From NCBI GenBank assembly GCA_964006375.1, contig OZ023269.1:58853468-58917467 (forward strand): a DNA stretch of 64,000 nucleotides, in the 5' to 3' direction. Of the stretch, positions 16,863 to 27,200 are shown in pieces. Below the pieces are notes generated by a model that had not been told where the DNA came from, did no database searches, and was given only the letters and a program-made list of their open reading frames with translations. The translations under genes were made by a program, and so were the position numbers. This DNA comes from Tillus elongatus (Eukaryota > Arthropoda > Insecta > Coleoptera > Cleridae). Within the stretch, counting starts at the first letter, position 1. Each line of letters begins with the position of its first letter.

Positions 16863-17776
16863 TTAAAAATTCTGGCGTAAATCAATAATGTCCTGAATAA
16901 ACTTCTCCTGTGGCACATCAACTATCTGCAGATCGTTTCTATTCGTCTTGAGGTATTTTACTCCGGTCTTTATTCTATTAAAGAGATTTATAGAATTTGG
17001 ATCATACAACATGTTTAGAACCACTTCGGAGTCGGGATGTTTATTTTTAAAGTTTCTGACGGCTCTTCTAAAACTCTTCTTATGGGTTCGTATAGCATGA
17101 TACGGGTACTTAGCGTTTTTCTCATTTCTTGAAAGTAAACCAAACATACTGATTTTTCCGGGATTGCTTGGTTTTGCAGATATATCTTCAATATGTTCTG
17201 TGACTCTAGCATCTGCTTCTCGCATACGTTGCACTTCATCCTCTATCTCCATTAATTTCACTTCAATTTCTTTAAGGTTTTCCTTGTATTTTTGATTAAA
17301 TTCGTTTACGAAAAAATCAAAAATAATTTGGTTGCACTTTTCATAGAAAGGATTAGATATCCAACAGGCTAAATTTAATATCAAATCTTTACAGACATAT
17401 GTACCAGATATCAAGTTGTTTTCAGTCTGTGTTCCACAAAAGTCCACCAAGTATGTAGCGGTTGTAGGTGTTAGTTGAGATGTGACTCTAAGTGGACACC
17501 TTCGGTTGAAATATTTAGGTAATCGGTATTCTGGCTACCTAAATGTTTCTTCACCTGACCGTTGTAATAGGTAATCAACTCTTTAGTTTTCTTATTTTCC
17601 AACCAATGTCTGAATCTTTTCTCACCATTTTTACATAGTTTAGTTGCATTAAAATAACCAGTGTTTTTATCAATAATTAATTGAAAGTCTCCAAATAAAC
17701 CATACCAGAAGTTGTCTTTAATTTGCTGGTAGCACACATCACTTAATGTAGCCATTTTAAACACACTACTAAACAT
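16863..17776 (-). pseudogene. KilA-N/BRO-like DNA-binding protein, frameshifted (E2)
   Basis: The first half (17,471 to 17,776; start MATLSD at 17,755 or slightly upstream) contains a KilA-N domain: DFQLIIDKNTGYFNATKLC, KRFRHWLENKK. The second half (16,863 to 17,450) completes it (ISGTYVCKDLI, ACWISNPF), then a coiled coil and a C-terminal domain (FGLLSRNEKNAKYPYHAIRTH) like those of iridovirus and entomopoxvirus KilA-N/MSV199 proteins. Both frames are open across 17,451 to 17,530, so the break is one indel there. Such proteins are common in large DNA viruses of insects; presence in a Polinton suggests gene exchange. Confidence 0.75.
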
Positions 17777-17881
17777 TTAGATACTCAAGAGCAGACTGAA
17801 GCACGCCTTACTTCTAAGAAAATTAAATTTTGAATGAGCTTCAGAGTATGTGTACGACAATTTATAGATGTTGACCCCACT

Positions 17882-18382
17882 CTACGGCTTAAAACTGTGT
17901 TTATTAATGTTTATTTCCAACCACATTAGTCGCTGCAAGATCCATCCACTTTCGGCTTCTGCAAACTTCAAAGCTTTTGTATAAATCTCGTTGCTGAATT
18001 CCTTAAATATATTTTCAAACTCAGTTGAAACTGTGACATTTTTGTTTTTAGTATTGAATGACTTCATTTCTTTTATATTCCGACTTTGGAGCACATACAA
18101 TCCAAACAATTCCAAGTTCATTTTAATTTGATTATGTTTAGCTAAAGAAGTTTCAATTAGATGAAACACTTTATGTTTCACAGTATCCATGGTTAAGTTT
18201 ATGTCATTACCATCTAAGTTAATACGATAGGTGGCCACTCTATTTTTAAAAGCTTGAGCAAGCATATGCACTTGTTCAACTTGCCATGGCTCACATACTT
18301 TTGCCTTGTGAACTTCACTACGTAAATGTCCAGAAAATTGATTCTTTTTCACCTGTATCGAGCATGACTCACAATATCTCAT
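17882..18382 (-). pseudogene. N-terminal fragment of Polinton DNA polymerase B (E2)
   Basis: 166 residues. Begins with a C2H2-type finger (CESCSIQVKKNQFSGHLRSEVH) and runs through a helical region to AESGWILQRLMWLEININKH, then stops. From memory of arthropod Polinton polymerases this combination, a finger at the very N-terminus and a SGW...NINK motif, marks the region before the exonuclease and palm domains. None of the polymerase catalytic motifs is present here or elsewhere in E2, so about 1,000 codons are missing, most simply by a deletion between here and the KilA-N gene. Could instead be a short standalone protein. Confidence 0.6.
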
Positions 18383-18576
18383 CTTAACTACAGATGCTTA
18401 ACTAATGAATAAAACACATGTGTTTCGTTTAAGTAGATATATTAACAAACATGTTTACAATACATATCCTTAAGTACAGTGTAATATTTAAAACAAAAGT
18501 AAATTAACATAAATAATGCAAGACACATAAGAAAACCTGTTGATATAAACATGGAAATATAATTTGAGGTAAACAG

Positions 18577-18876
18577 CTAATAATTATTTAATACAAGAGT
18601 TCTCCAATCAGATGTCTCACCACGTGTACCATTATCAAACAGAAACATAAGTTTGTAATGCACCACTTCAGACTTGCTTTTGGACATGTTGTACATTGAA
18701 AGTTGTATAAGTTCATCATTGTTTAGATATGTTGTTGCTGTAAGAGCTGACCATATCATGCAGTCATCGGTGTCGAAACAAATTCGTACTTCTGTTACAT
18801 TGGGTGGTTTGTAAATATACAACACATTTTGACATAGTGCTGTCAGGATGATGAAGCTTGCTTTAAGGTGAGTCAT
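18577..18876 (-). CDS. 99-residue protein with N-terminal hydrophobic segment (E2)
   Basis: Start MTHLKASF at 18,876; the start overlaps the end of the preceding gene by 14 bases. Residues 6 to 22 (ASFIILTALCQNVLYIY) could be a signal peptide or membrane anchor; the remainder is a beta-rich soluble domain (VRICFDTDDCMIWSAL, YKLMFLFDNGTRG). Not recognised. A 194-base gap without features separates it from the polymerase fragment. Confidence 0.5.
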   Translation of the reverse strand: MTHLKASFIILTALCQNVLYIYKPPNVTEVRICFDTDDCMIWSALTATTYLNNDELIQLSMYNMSKSKSEVVHYKLMFLFDNGTRGETSDWRTLVLNNY

Positions 18877-19600
18877 TATATATCGTGTGTATTTCTTTGA
18901 AACGATCAAGTACTTGCTTCTTTGTAAAGTGTAAGCACTCTAACATACTAACTCGGAATGAGGATTCATAGTCTTTTAACATGGCTTTTATAAGCTTTAT
19001 CACCTCCTCGTCACGTGGTAGCTCCTTCTTATTAACACATTTGAGAACATCAGCAACACAATAGAGGAAATCACTAAGTCGAATATCAAAGTTCAAATCG
19101 GTTAGATACTTCAGCTTTTCGTTGATGATTTCAACCAGATCTAGTAGCCGTTGAACTGCGTCTTCGGTTAAATACAAAGTAATAGAATCATCTGAGATTG
19201 ATATACCTTTACTGTCTAATACTTTAATAGGTTTGATGGTACATATTCCAATATTTTCAGGTTCGATCTTATTAGCTTTGGTAAAGTACTCTTTAGCGGT
19301 GTTTTTCAATGTTGAAATAAAATACTTCCATTCCCATGAACCAGATGAGATTGTTATATTTTGATTTGGTGGATATAGGCTTGTATTTAAAATTTTAATT
19401 ATTGGAATCAATCCGGCCGCTTTTGATATACCAATTCCAACACTTAGAGCTGGAGTAATGGTATACCTTGTTTCCAGCAGCATTCTACTTTCTTGCTTAA
19501 TATCACTAATATTCTGACGTAGAGCTGCATCAATTTGGCCCCAATAACAATCACAAACATTGTTATTAATAGGTTCGTCGTTAACACCCATACCATACAT
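18863..19600 (-). CDS. Unknown 245-residue Polinton protein (E2)
   Basis: Intact frame from ATG 19,600 (MYGMGVNDEP). No domain recognised. N-terminal Cys-containing helix, central hydrophobic helix ALSVGIGISKAAGLIPIIKIL (residues 50 to 70), then mostly helical and acidic. First gene of the leftward block that includes the polymerase fragment, which suggests a replication or particle role, but nothing in the sequence decides. Confidence 0.55.
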   Translation of the reverse strand: MYGMGVNDEPINNNVCDCYWGQIDAALRQNISDIKQESRMLLETRYTITPALSVGIGISKAAGLIPIIKILNTSLYPPNQNITISSGSWEWKYFISTLKNTAKEYFTKANKIEPENIGICTIKPIKVLDSKGISISDDSITLYLTEDAVQRLLDLVEIINEKLKYLTDLNFDIRLSDFLYCVADVLKCVNKKELPRDEEVIKLIKAMLKDYESSFRVSMLECLHFTKKQVLDRFKEIHTIYNDSP

Positions 19601-19619
19601 GTTGAACAGAACAAATACA

Positions 19620-19621
<2 letters not shown>

Positions 19622-19701
<80 letters not shown>
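19622..19701. repeat. (TA)n microsatellite upstream of the E2 leftward block
   Basis: About 80 bases of TA immediately before the 245-residue gene, in the place of its promoter. Similar tracts: 13,135; 30,761; 30,976; 33,316; 33,962; 37,576; 62,559. Confidence 0.9.
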
Positions 19702-19702
<1 letters not shown>

Positions 19703-20007
19703 CTACTGTGAGTAGACTGCAGACAACGACTGATGTGCTTGCTTGCTACCTAATGTTTATATATACTTATACCCCCCACTTTTGGCTTGTTATTGAAACT
19801 CATTTAACCGTCATCGGTGTTTTGCTATGGCATGTTTGTTAGAACAATATTTGTCGAAGGTCACTCTCAAATTTGAAAACATATGACTCATTTCCGGTCA
19901 CAAAAACTAACTAACAAAACATATTTATATACTCGATTGAAAGAGGCCTCTCAAAGGTTGCTTTTGAAATTCGTTTAACCGTCATCGTTGTTTTTTGCAT
20001 TTTTTGT

Positions 20008-20086
20008 AGACGGTCACATACATTTGTAGAAGGTCACATACATTTGTAGAAGATCACATACATTTGTAGAAGGTCACATACATTTA
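20008..20086. repeat. Four direct repeats of about 22 bp inside the right E2 terminus
   Basis: Unit tttgtagaaggtcacataca, four near-perfect copies, ending just inside the right inverted repeat. No equivalent at the left end. Confidence 0.85.
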
Positions 20087-20101
20087 CCCGTTGCTCTTTG
20101 A

Positions 20102-20758
20102 AAACATATGACTCAATTCCTGTCACGTGTCAAGGTTGTTCTACACATGTAGTTGTTGCTATGTTGCCATATCGAGCATGCCGAGCATTCACATATTCTA
20201 AAATTTTTAAAATCTGCTTGCTGAGCTCTAAGACCAAACACCTAAGGCTTAGACCGAAAACTCTAAAAATTTGGGTTTGGGCATGCGTATACATTAAATT
20301 CGAATTCTGCTTGCCAAGCCGAGTAAAACAACACCCCACACTTAGAGCTTTAACCAAAAACTAAAAATTTAGGTTTGCGCCTGCGCAAATACTATTTTTG
20401 AATTCTGCTTGCCAAGCCGAGTAAAACGACACCCCACACTTAGGACTTTAATCAAAAACTAAAAATTTAGGTTTGCGCCTGCGCTAACCGACATATTTGT
20501 TACGTCACTTTTTGCAAAAATCAAAATGGCGGAGCCTCTTACTTTAATTAGTGGCGTCACCTACCGTCTAAAATTTTAAATTTCGCAGTTTTTTCATTTC
20601 CGGTCGGCCATCTTGGCCGCCATCTTGGATTACGCCATCCTAATTTGTAGATTACGTCATCCTCAATACAACCACCATATTTGTTTCGTCACACGCATGC
20701 TCAGTAGCGGGAGGTGGAAGGTGGGAGGTGGTCTTAGAACATACCATCTATACCTACT
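20102..20758 (-). repeat. Right terminal inverted repeat of E2
   Basis: 657 bp, reverse complement of the left repeat, ending in ...ATACCTACT before the duplicated GCCTGG. High identity between the two repeats suggests a fairly recent insertion or correction between them. Confidence 0.95.
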
Positions 20759-20764
20759 GCCTGG
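20759..20764. repeat. 6-bp target site duplication of E2, right copy
   Basis: GCCTGG, identical to 9,088 to 9,093. Confidence 0.9.
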
Positions 20765-21614
20765 TACACTAATTTTACATTACAGGAATAAAGCATCAAG
20801 CATCATTTCATATTACAGGCCAACTGAACAATATACAATCCAATGTACCTGGCACTCTGCTGTGTTGTCACTGTTCATAATTTTTACCGGCTATGGAAAA
20901 TATTTTACTACCTGTACCTTATATGTTTAAGTAATATGTATAATATTAAGCAAAATGTATTCGCACCACCAGTTCTAATATAATGATTATTAAATATTAC
21001 TTAAAAAAGCTATAGTTATAAAAATAGTAATTGGATATTTCAGGAAACTTTATATATGTATGATAAATATTATGATCTCCAAAAGAGATATCATAGATAA
21101 TATCGGGTAGTAAATGTTCACATATGCACAATAAGCCAAAGGCTGCGGTGCTATCGGGGCGGCCAAGACGCGGACGAGCCCTAAGGGAAAAAACCTGTTT
21201 ACATAAAATCAATGAAAATGTGTACAAAGAGATACCCAGCGTCATTTTTTATTATATCTACTTTTTTTTACATCGTCGGAAACATATCGCTATTTCTCCA
21301 AAAGATGAAATTCAATTTTTGATGTGGTCAGACGATAATAATGAAATTAATATAAGAAATTGTTTTCTAATCATGCAAACGTTTTTGATTATTTTATCGT
21401 TCAAGTATCTTATCATCATCCTGTCAAAAATAAACTTCCACTTAATGCGTATCATTTAAATTATTTTGTAAAATATTTTTTATGTGTTAAGTCTATTTCT
21501 ATGTGGATTTTTTCCTAATAACTTTGAGAAAATGTTGATACAGTAATTTACTAGAATAGTTGAAGATGTATAATTTCATGCAATTTATTACTATATGATT
21601 AGGATTCCTAATAG
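20765..21614. other. AT-rich flank, no gene; short dispersed repeat at 21,124
   Basis: No coding sequence. About 65 bases from 21,124 (caataagccaaaggctgcgg to ggacgagccc) recur in the same orientation at 31,530 to 31,590, indicating an unidentified dispersed repeat. Confidence 0.5.
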
Positions 21615-21621
21615 ACTAATG

Positions 21622-21997
21622 CACAGTTGTGTTGTGTGTTTTTTATTTACCTACCGTTGTTCTCTTTCCGCGACTATGGCCAATCAACAACAACAGGGAA
21701 GAGTTTCACCTCACCAACCTCTACATTTTGCCAAACTCCTTTCTTTTTGTAACGAGGATAGGGAGGTGTCAACATGGTATGGACACGGGTCTGAAGGCTT
21801 TAAGTCACGTCCGCAGAACGGAGCATGCTCACATTCAGCTTGCTGAAACAGTATGGTGATTTCGGGAGATGTAAAACTATAGTTTGTGCTGTGATGTTTT
21901 TAAGGAAATAAATGTGTTCCGCCTCAGCGCGCCCGGATGTCGAATCCAAGCCTTTTGCACAAACGGCTCATGCTCTATCCGTTATGGCATTGAGGCT
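21622..21997 (-). mobile_element. tRNA-derived SINE with target duplication
   Basis: Minus-strand element of 376 bp flanked by direct repeats ACTAATG (21,615 to 21,621 and 21,998 to 22,004). Its 5' head (right side) is tRNA-like: box A-like ATAACGGATAGAGCATGAG and box B-like GGATTCGACATCC at the proper distance, with a paired GCCTCA/TGAGGC acceptor-like stem. The body is unrelated to LINEs in this window. Small open frames inside are chance. Confidence 0.75.
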
Positions 21998-22004
21998 ACT
22001 AATG

Positions 22005-23220
22005 TCAGACAGCTTTGATAAACAATAATCAGGTAATTGGTAGTTACAATTCATTACCCACTGACTATTACTTATGTTGCACAAAAACAAGTGTGCTCTT
22101 TTTTTAATTCTGTGAAAAATTGTTAATTAACCAAGAACATGTTTTTTGGTGCAACAAAACTAATAATTAATCTTTTATTAGTTGATGATTGTTGGACAAA
22201 ACTTTGTGCAACCGGGGATAAGAGATGACTTTTTTGGTATCACTTCTGTTTTCCAAGTAATACAGCAAATAAATACATTTGGTCTTTTTTGGTGTACCAA
22301 AAACAATTTCAGTAGACTTAGAGAGGTCTACAGGCAGTGAAAAAGGCTGCAAAGGCGAGTTAAGTAAAAAAAGAAATAAGTTCCTAGGAATTTCTATCCT
22401 AAATATACAATTTCTAGAATAGTATTTTGCTAAAATAAGTAGCTAATGAAATGTGTAAATATTTTATATCATAGTATAGTATTTGAATAAAACTACGTGA
22501 AATAAGTGACGATTTTCTAGGAAGTAAAAGTGCCAGGTGGTCGGTATTTGTCATTTTAGAAATAGCGATCACATGAATGTAGCCTTTTTGGTGTTTTTTT
22601 ATCAGTCACAAACACGCCGAAAATTGTACTATATTAATAATATTAAATATATAAAATAAATGTACGTGTAACTATATGTCAGTATTCTTTAAACATATTT
22701 ATGGGAATGCGTATAAATACGTCTCTGCACACATGCGTGCGTGTGTGTGCGTGTGTGTGCATGATGTGCGTTTTTGGATAAGAAAAAAATGCTCGTTTTA
22801 ATTTTAGAGCCATATAGACCACTGTGGCTAAATACTTAAAGAATTAATAACATGCCCAGGAAAAAAATTTTAGAGCAACTTTTTCAAAATATGTACTTAT
22901 ATCTTTCGATATAATAATTATTTGACTACGTAATATTCTTATAACTGTATTGAAATTTGTATTGAGAGACTTAATAAGTAGTAAATTTTTTTACTTACTT
23001 TTATTAACAATACTAATTGACACTTCAAATTGATCACTGTTTAATATTTATTGGAACACGTATTTGATATCTGAGTAAAACAGATTATTTTTCTTTGGAA
23101 ACAAAATTTTCTTGTATTTTATCCGAATTTTTCTGAAAAGACTAATAATTATAATACAATTAACCTTGCAGTTTCTTGTTATTAAGTAAAAGTTAAACTG
23201 ACTAGTTTATAGAAAAAATC
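22005..23220. other. AT-rich DNA without genes
   Basis: Nothing coding. Contains a short (GT)n run near 22,735. No mobile element ends recognised. Confidence 0.5.
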
Positions 23221-23221
23221 T

Positions 23222-24108
23222 CTGGGCGCAACAAGTGCGTTATGGTAGCGAATTTTCTTTAAAATATTTTTAGTAGCAAATGTCTTTGATGAAAGCAGGC
23301 ATCAAACTCGGTTGCCTATATAGTAGAAACAATGTACCATATTTCATTGAAATAAATTTATTGTTTGAAAATATATAAACCTTTTTCAAAAGTCTCGATG
23401 CAGCAAATGTGTTATGGAAGTGAATTTCCATAAAAATGTTTTTAATAGCAAATGTGAGCAGGCATCAATCTGATTACCGGTATAGCCTATGTGGTAGAAA
23501 CAATGTACTATATTTTATCAAAATTACTTATGGTTTGAAAATATACAAAAATTTTCCGAAAATAAACTTAAATGTTGGTTTTCTATCCAACAAAGCTTAC
23601 GTTAATAGCAAATTGAGTTATTGAAATTTGAAGGATTTAATGAAAATTCGGTAAATTTGCAGATTAGCTCCCGAACGCTTTTCAACAAATTGTTTTCAGA
23701 AACATTACTAGGACCCCACCTGGATGCACAAACCACAAGAAAAAATTCTTGTTCACACCCTCCAAGGAAGTTATGGGACTGGGAGTGAATAGGGGTGGTG
23801 TGCGGGGTAGGCAGCGTTTAAGGGGGATATGGCTTCAAGATGTGAAAAAGGAAGCTTTCAAGCCCGCTTTATTCGAATTTTCTGCTCAATATTTCCTTTT
23901 TACTACCTACCTCGCTCAGCACCCCTACTCACTCGTGATCCCGTAACTTCCTTGGGGGGTGTGAACAAGACATTTTCTTGGGGTTTGCGGATCCATGGGG
24001 GGGGGGGTATTGGGTCAGGTTTCTGAAAACAGTTTTTTGAAAAACGTTCGGGAGCTAAACTACAAATTTACCGAAAATTCGCTACCAAAACGCACATACT
24101 GCGTCCAG
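23222..24108. repeat. Foldback repeats with ggacgcag...ctgcgtcc type ends
   Basis: Two diverged left ends (23,222 and 23,396: gcagcaagtgcgttatgg) and an inverted partner at 24,082 to 24,108 (aaaacgcacatactgcgtccag). Inside, about 65 bp near 23,735 (ttgttcacaccctccaaggaag) pairs with 23,925 to 23,985, and cagattagctcccgaacgctttt pairs with aaaaacgttcgggagctaa. The same family recurs at 29,710 to 30,112, 32,940 to 33,672, 36,175 to 36,488 and 60,855. Non-coding, MITE-like. Confidence 0.65.
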
Positions 24109-24120
24109 TTTTTTTTTCTT

Positions 24121-24149
24121 ACAAGGTTAGGTTGTTAGGTTAGGTTGTT
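24121..24149. repeat. TTAGG-like repeats at the 3' end of LINE copy A
   Basis: The run aaggttaggttgttaggttaggttg contains several TTAGG units, the arthropod telomere motif, and forms the 3' tail of the LINE read leftward. Confidence 0.6.
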
Positions 24150-24213
24150 TGTGAGTGGTCCATACCGAACCTTCCACCGCGACCAACGGTCTATTGTGGC
24201 TCACGCCTAATGT

Positions 24214-27200
24214 TTATATTTCGCCCAACAAATCCAGCCTCCTGCAGAGATCGATAACCTTTGTGGGCGAAAGTCGATCCAGATCCTCTGGAGCAAGCTT
24301 TACCTTGCCAAAGAGCAGGTGTCTAGTCCTATCCGCTGCCGGACAGGAACACAGCACGTGCTCTGCTGTTTCGTCATCCTCCATACACAGTCGGCACTCG
24401 GTCTCCTGACCGACTCCAATACGGTGCATGTGATTCCGCAAGCGGCAGTGTCCTGTATATAGGCCTACTAGAGTTCTCAGTTGTTGTCTGTTCAGCTCTA
24501 GTAGTTTCTTAGCCCTTGACTCAGACAGGCCATTTATGAAGGCCTTGGAGTGAGCTAATCCTGGAAGATTTTGCCAATATTGAATTGTCCTTCTATCTGT
24601 CCAGGTTTTTAAGGTGCGTTTTGCTGTGCAAGATGTTATTCCCAGCACCGGTTCTGGTCCGATAAAGCCGCTCTCGGCACCACTCCTGGCAAGCGCGTCT
24701 GCCGCAACGTTGCCATCATGATCCGAGTGACCCGGTATCCAGACCAGCGACACCTCATTACAGCTGCCTAATTCGTTAAGGGCAGATTTACAACTCCATA
24801 CCGTCTTTGAATTGCACCGGTAGGAACCAAGAGCCTTTATTGCAGCTTGGCTATCTGCATATATCTTTATCGATTTGTTTGTGCATAGGTCCTTTAAACT
24901 TTCCCTTGCACACATCTCGATGGCATAAACTTCTGCCTGGTGTATGGTTGCGTACTTGCCGAGACTAGTTGATAGTCTAGCATCGGTGCTGCCCCCATAG
25001 GCGCCGGCTCCTACTCCCATATTGGTTTTGGAGCCGTCCGAGTACCAGCAGAGGTCCGCTCTCAACAGGGTCGATTGGTTCCGGTCCCAGTCCTCCCTGT
25101 CCGGGAGGACGGTCTTGAAAGACATCTCTGCTGATTTTTGTAGGCATCAAGTCTGAGACCATTCCCAGTATCCTGTGACAATCACTGTCATCAAGGAGTC
25201 CGGACCCTCTCAGATTGACTTCCCTCGGCATGTTATCTGCCGTTTGTATTAGTCTGTACGTTGTCCACCTCGCCACCCTCTCCAACCATATGTGAAGTGG
25301 GGGAATATTGAGGAGGACCTCCAGAGCGACTGATGGTGCGGTGCTTATCGCTCCCGTTATCATCAGACATGCTTGTCTCTGTAGATGAGCCAATTTGGCC
25401 CTCGCGGTACCGCGAAGTATCTTAGGCCACCAAACTATGGCTCCATATGTTATCATAGGTCTGATAACCACTACATAGAGCCAGTACATCTGTTGGGGGT
25501 TTGTTCCCCAGTTGTTCCCACAGATTCTCCGGCAGGTCCACAGGGACATCTTAGCCCTGCGGATAACATTTTCTAACTGTCTGTCCCAGTTGAGCTTCTT
25601 ATCTAGGATAACTCCCAGATATTTTGCTTGGTCCGAGAATGGTATGTTTTCCCCCATAAGATTAGGTGGTTTTAATTTGTCCAACCTTCTTCTTCTGGTG
25701 AACGGGACAATGATCGTTTTACGAGGGTTCACAGACATCTGTTCCCTTCGGCACCAATCATTGACTACATTTAGTGCTTCTTGAAGAGTACTAGACAGTT
25801 CCTCCTCAGACTTGCCTCTAACCATTATGACGAGATCATCCGCATACGCCTGGACCTCAACCTCCCAGAGTTCGAGGATAGCCAGCAGGTCGTCCACAAA
25901 GAGGGACCACAGCAGGGGGGATAGAACGCCCCCCTGAGGACACCCTCTCGCAGCCCTAACGCTAACCACCTCTCCCCGTAATGAGGTAATAATGGTCCGA
26001 TTGTGCAGCATGCTTCCAATCCAGCCACAGATGGTAGGTTCCACCCCCCTAGCGATAGTGGCCTCGTAGAGGGAGATCGGTAATGCATTATTAAATGCTC
26101 CTTCTATGTCGAGAAATGCCGCCACCGCAACTTCTCCATTTTCCAGAGAGTGTGTGATCTTCTCGACGAGGTTATTGAGCGCTAACTCAGTTGATTTGCC
26201 AGTTTGATAGGCATACTGGTGGGTATTTAGGGGGTTCTTGGGTAAGATGTTCCCCCTAATGTGTCCGTCCAGTATTTTTTCCAATCCCTTCAAGAGGAAT
26301 GATGTAATACTGAGAGGTCTCAGTGAAGTGGGTAGGAGGTCATTACGTCCCAATTTGGGAATGTAAACCCCCCTAACCACCGTCCAGCTGGAAGGAATAT
26401 AGTTCCAGGCCAGACTGGCTCTGAACAGCCTGATAAGGTAGGGTAGGAGAATTTCCAGTCCCTTTTGTAGTAGGACCGGTACCACCCCATCCTCCCCTGG
26501 CGACTTGAATGGCTGGAAATGATTCACAGCACACTCCACTGCCGAGGCTGTAACTATTCTCCGAGCAACTAGCCAGTCCTCCCTTTGGGGACGTTTAGAT
26601 CGTCCCTCAGATGGTAGGACCTCACCGTTGCTCAGGATCAGACAATCTGGGAAGTGTGTGTGTGTGCTAAGAGCTCTAACGTTTCTTTCCGAGATTCAGT
26701 AAAGGAACCATCTGGTCGTTTTATCGATCCCAGTTCCTGTACACGGTCGCGTGAGAGAATCCTGTGGATTCTGGCGCCGCTGGGCACACTATCAATGTCC
26801 CCGCAGAACCTCCTCCAGGACTCCCTCTTTGCGTTCCTAATCTCCTTGTTATACTGTGTTAGAGCAGTTTTATATTGTTCCCAGTTGCCTGTAATCTTAG
26901 CACGATTGAAGAGACGTCTAACTTCTCTACGTAGTTTTTCGAGGTTATTATTCCACCAAGTAGACCCTCGACTGTCTCTCTTTGACCTCAGTGGACAGTT
27001 TTCGTGATAGGCAGAGACCACAGCTTCCCTAATCTGTTCAGCCGCAATCTCTATCTCATCACGATCCCTCACTGTGGGGATAGTGGACCCAAGTCCGGCG
27101 GCGAGGGACTGCTTGTACCCCTCCCAATCCGTCCTCCTCGGGTCCCGAAACTCCACCACAGGTCTAGGGCCTGTTTCAATCTCAAATAGGATATGGGCAT

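Larger units (their letters stand above)
9094..20758. mobile_element. Complete Polinton-type element E2 (11,665 bp), DNA polymerase B truncated
   Basis: Bounded by inverted repeats of 664 and 657 bp that start AGTAGGTATAG and by a perfect 6-bp duplication. Gene order from the left: major capsid, penton and protease, minor capsid with phospholipase-like domain (all leftward); ATPase, conserved protein, DKFGR protein, integrase (rightward); KilA-N protein, polymerase fragment and two unknown proteins (leftward). There is no room for a full DNA polymerase B. Several genes carry stops or frameshifts, so this copy is decayed. Confidence 0.95.
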
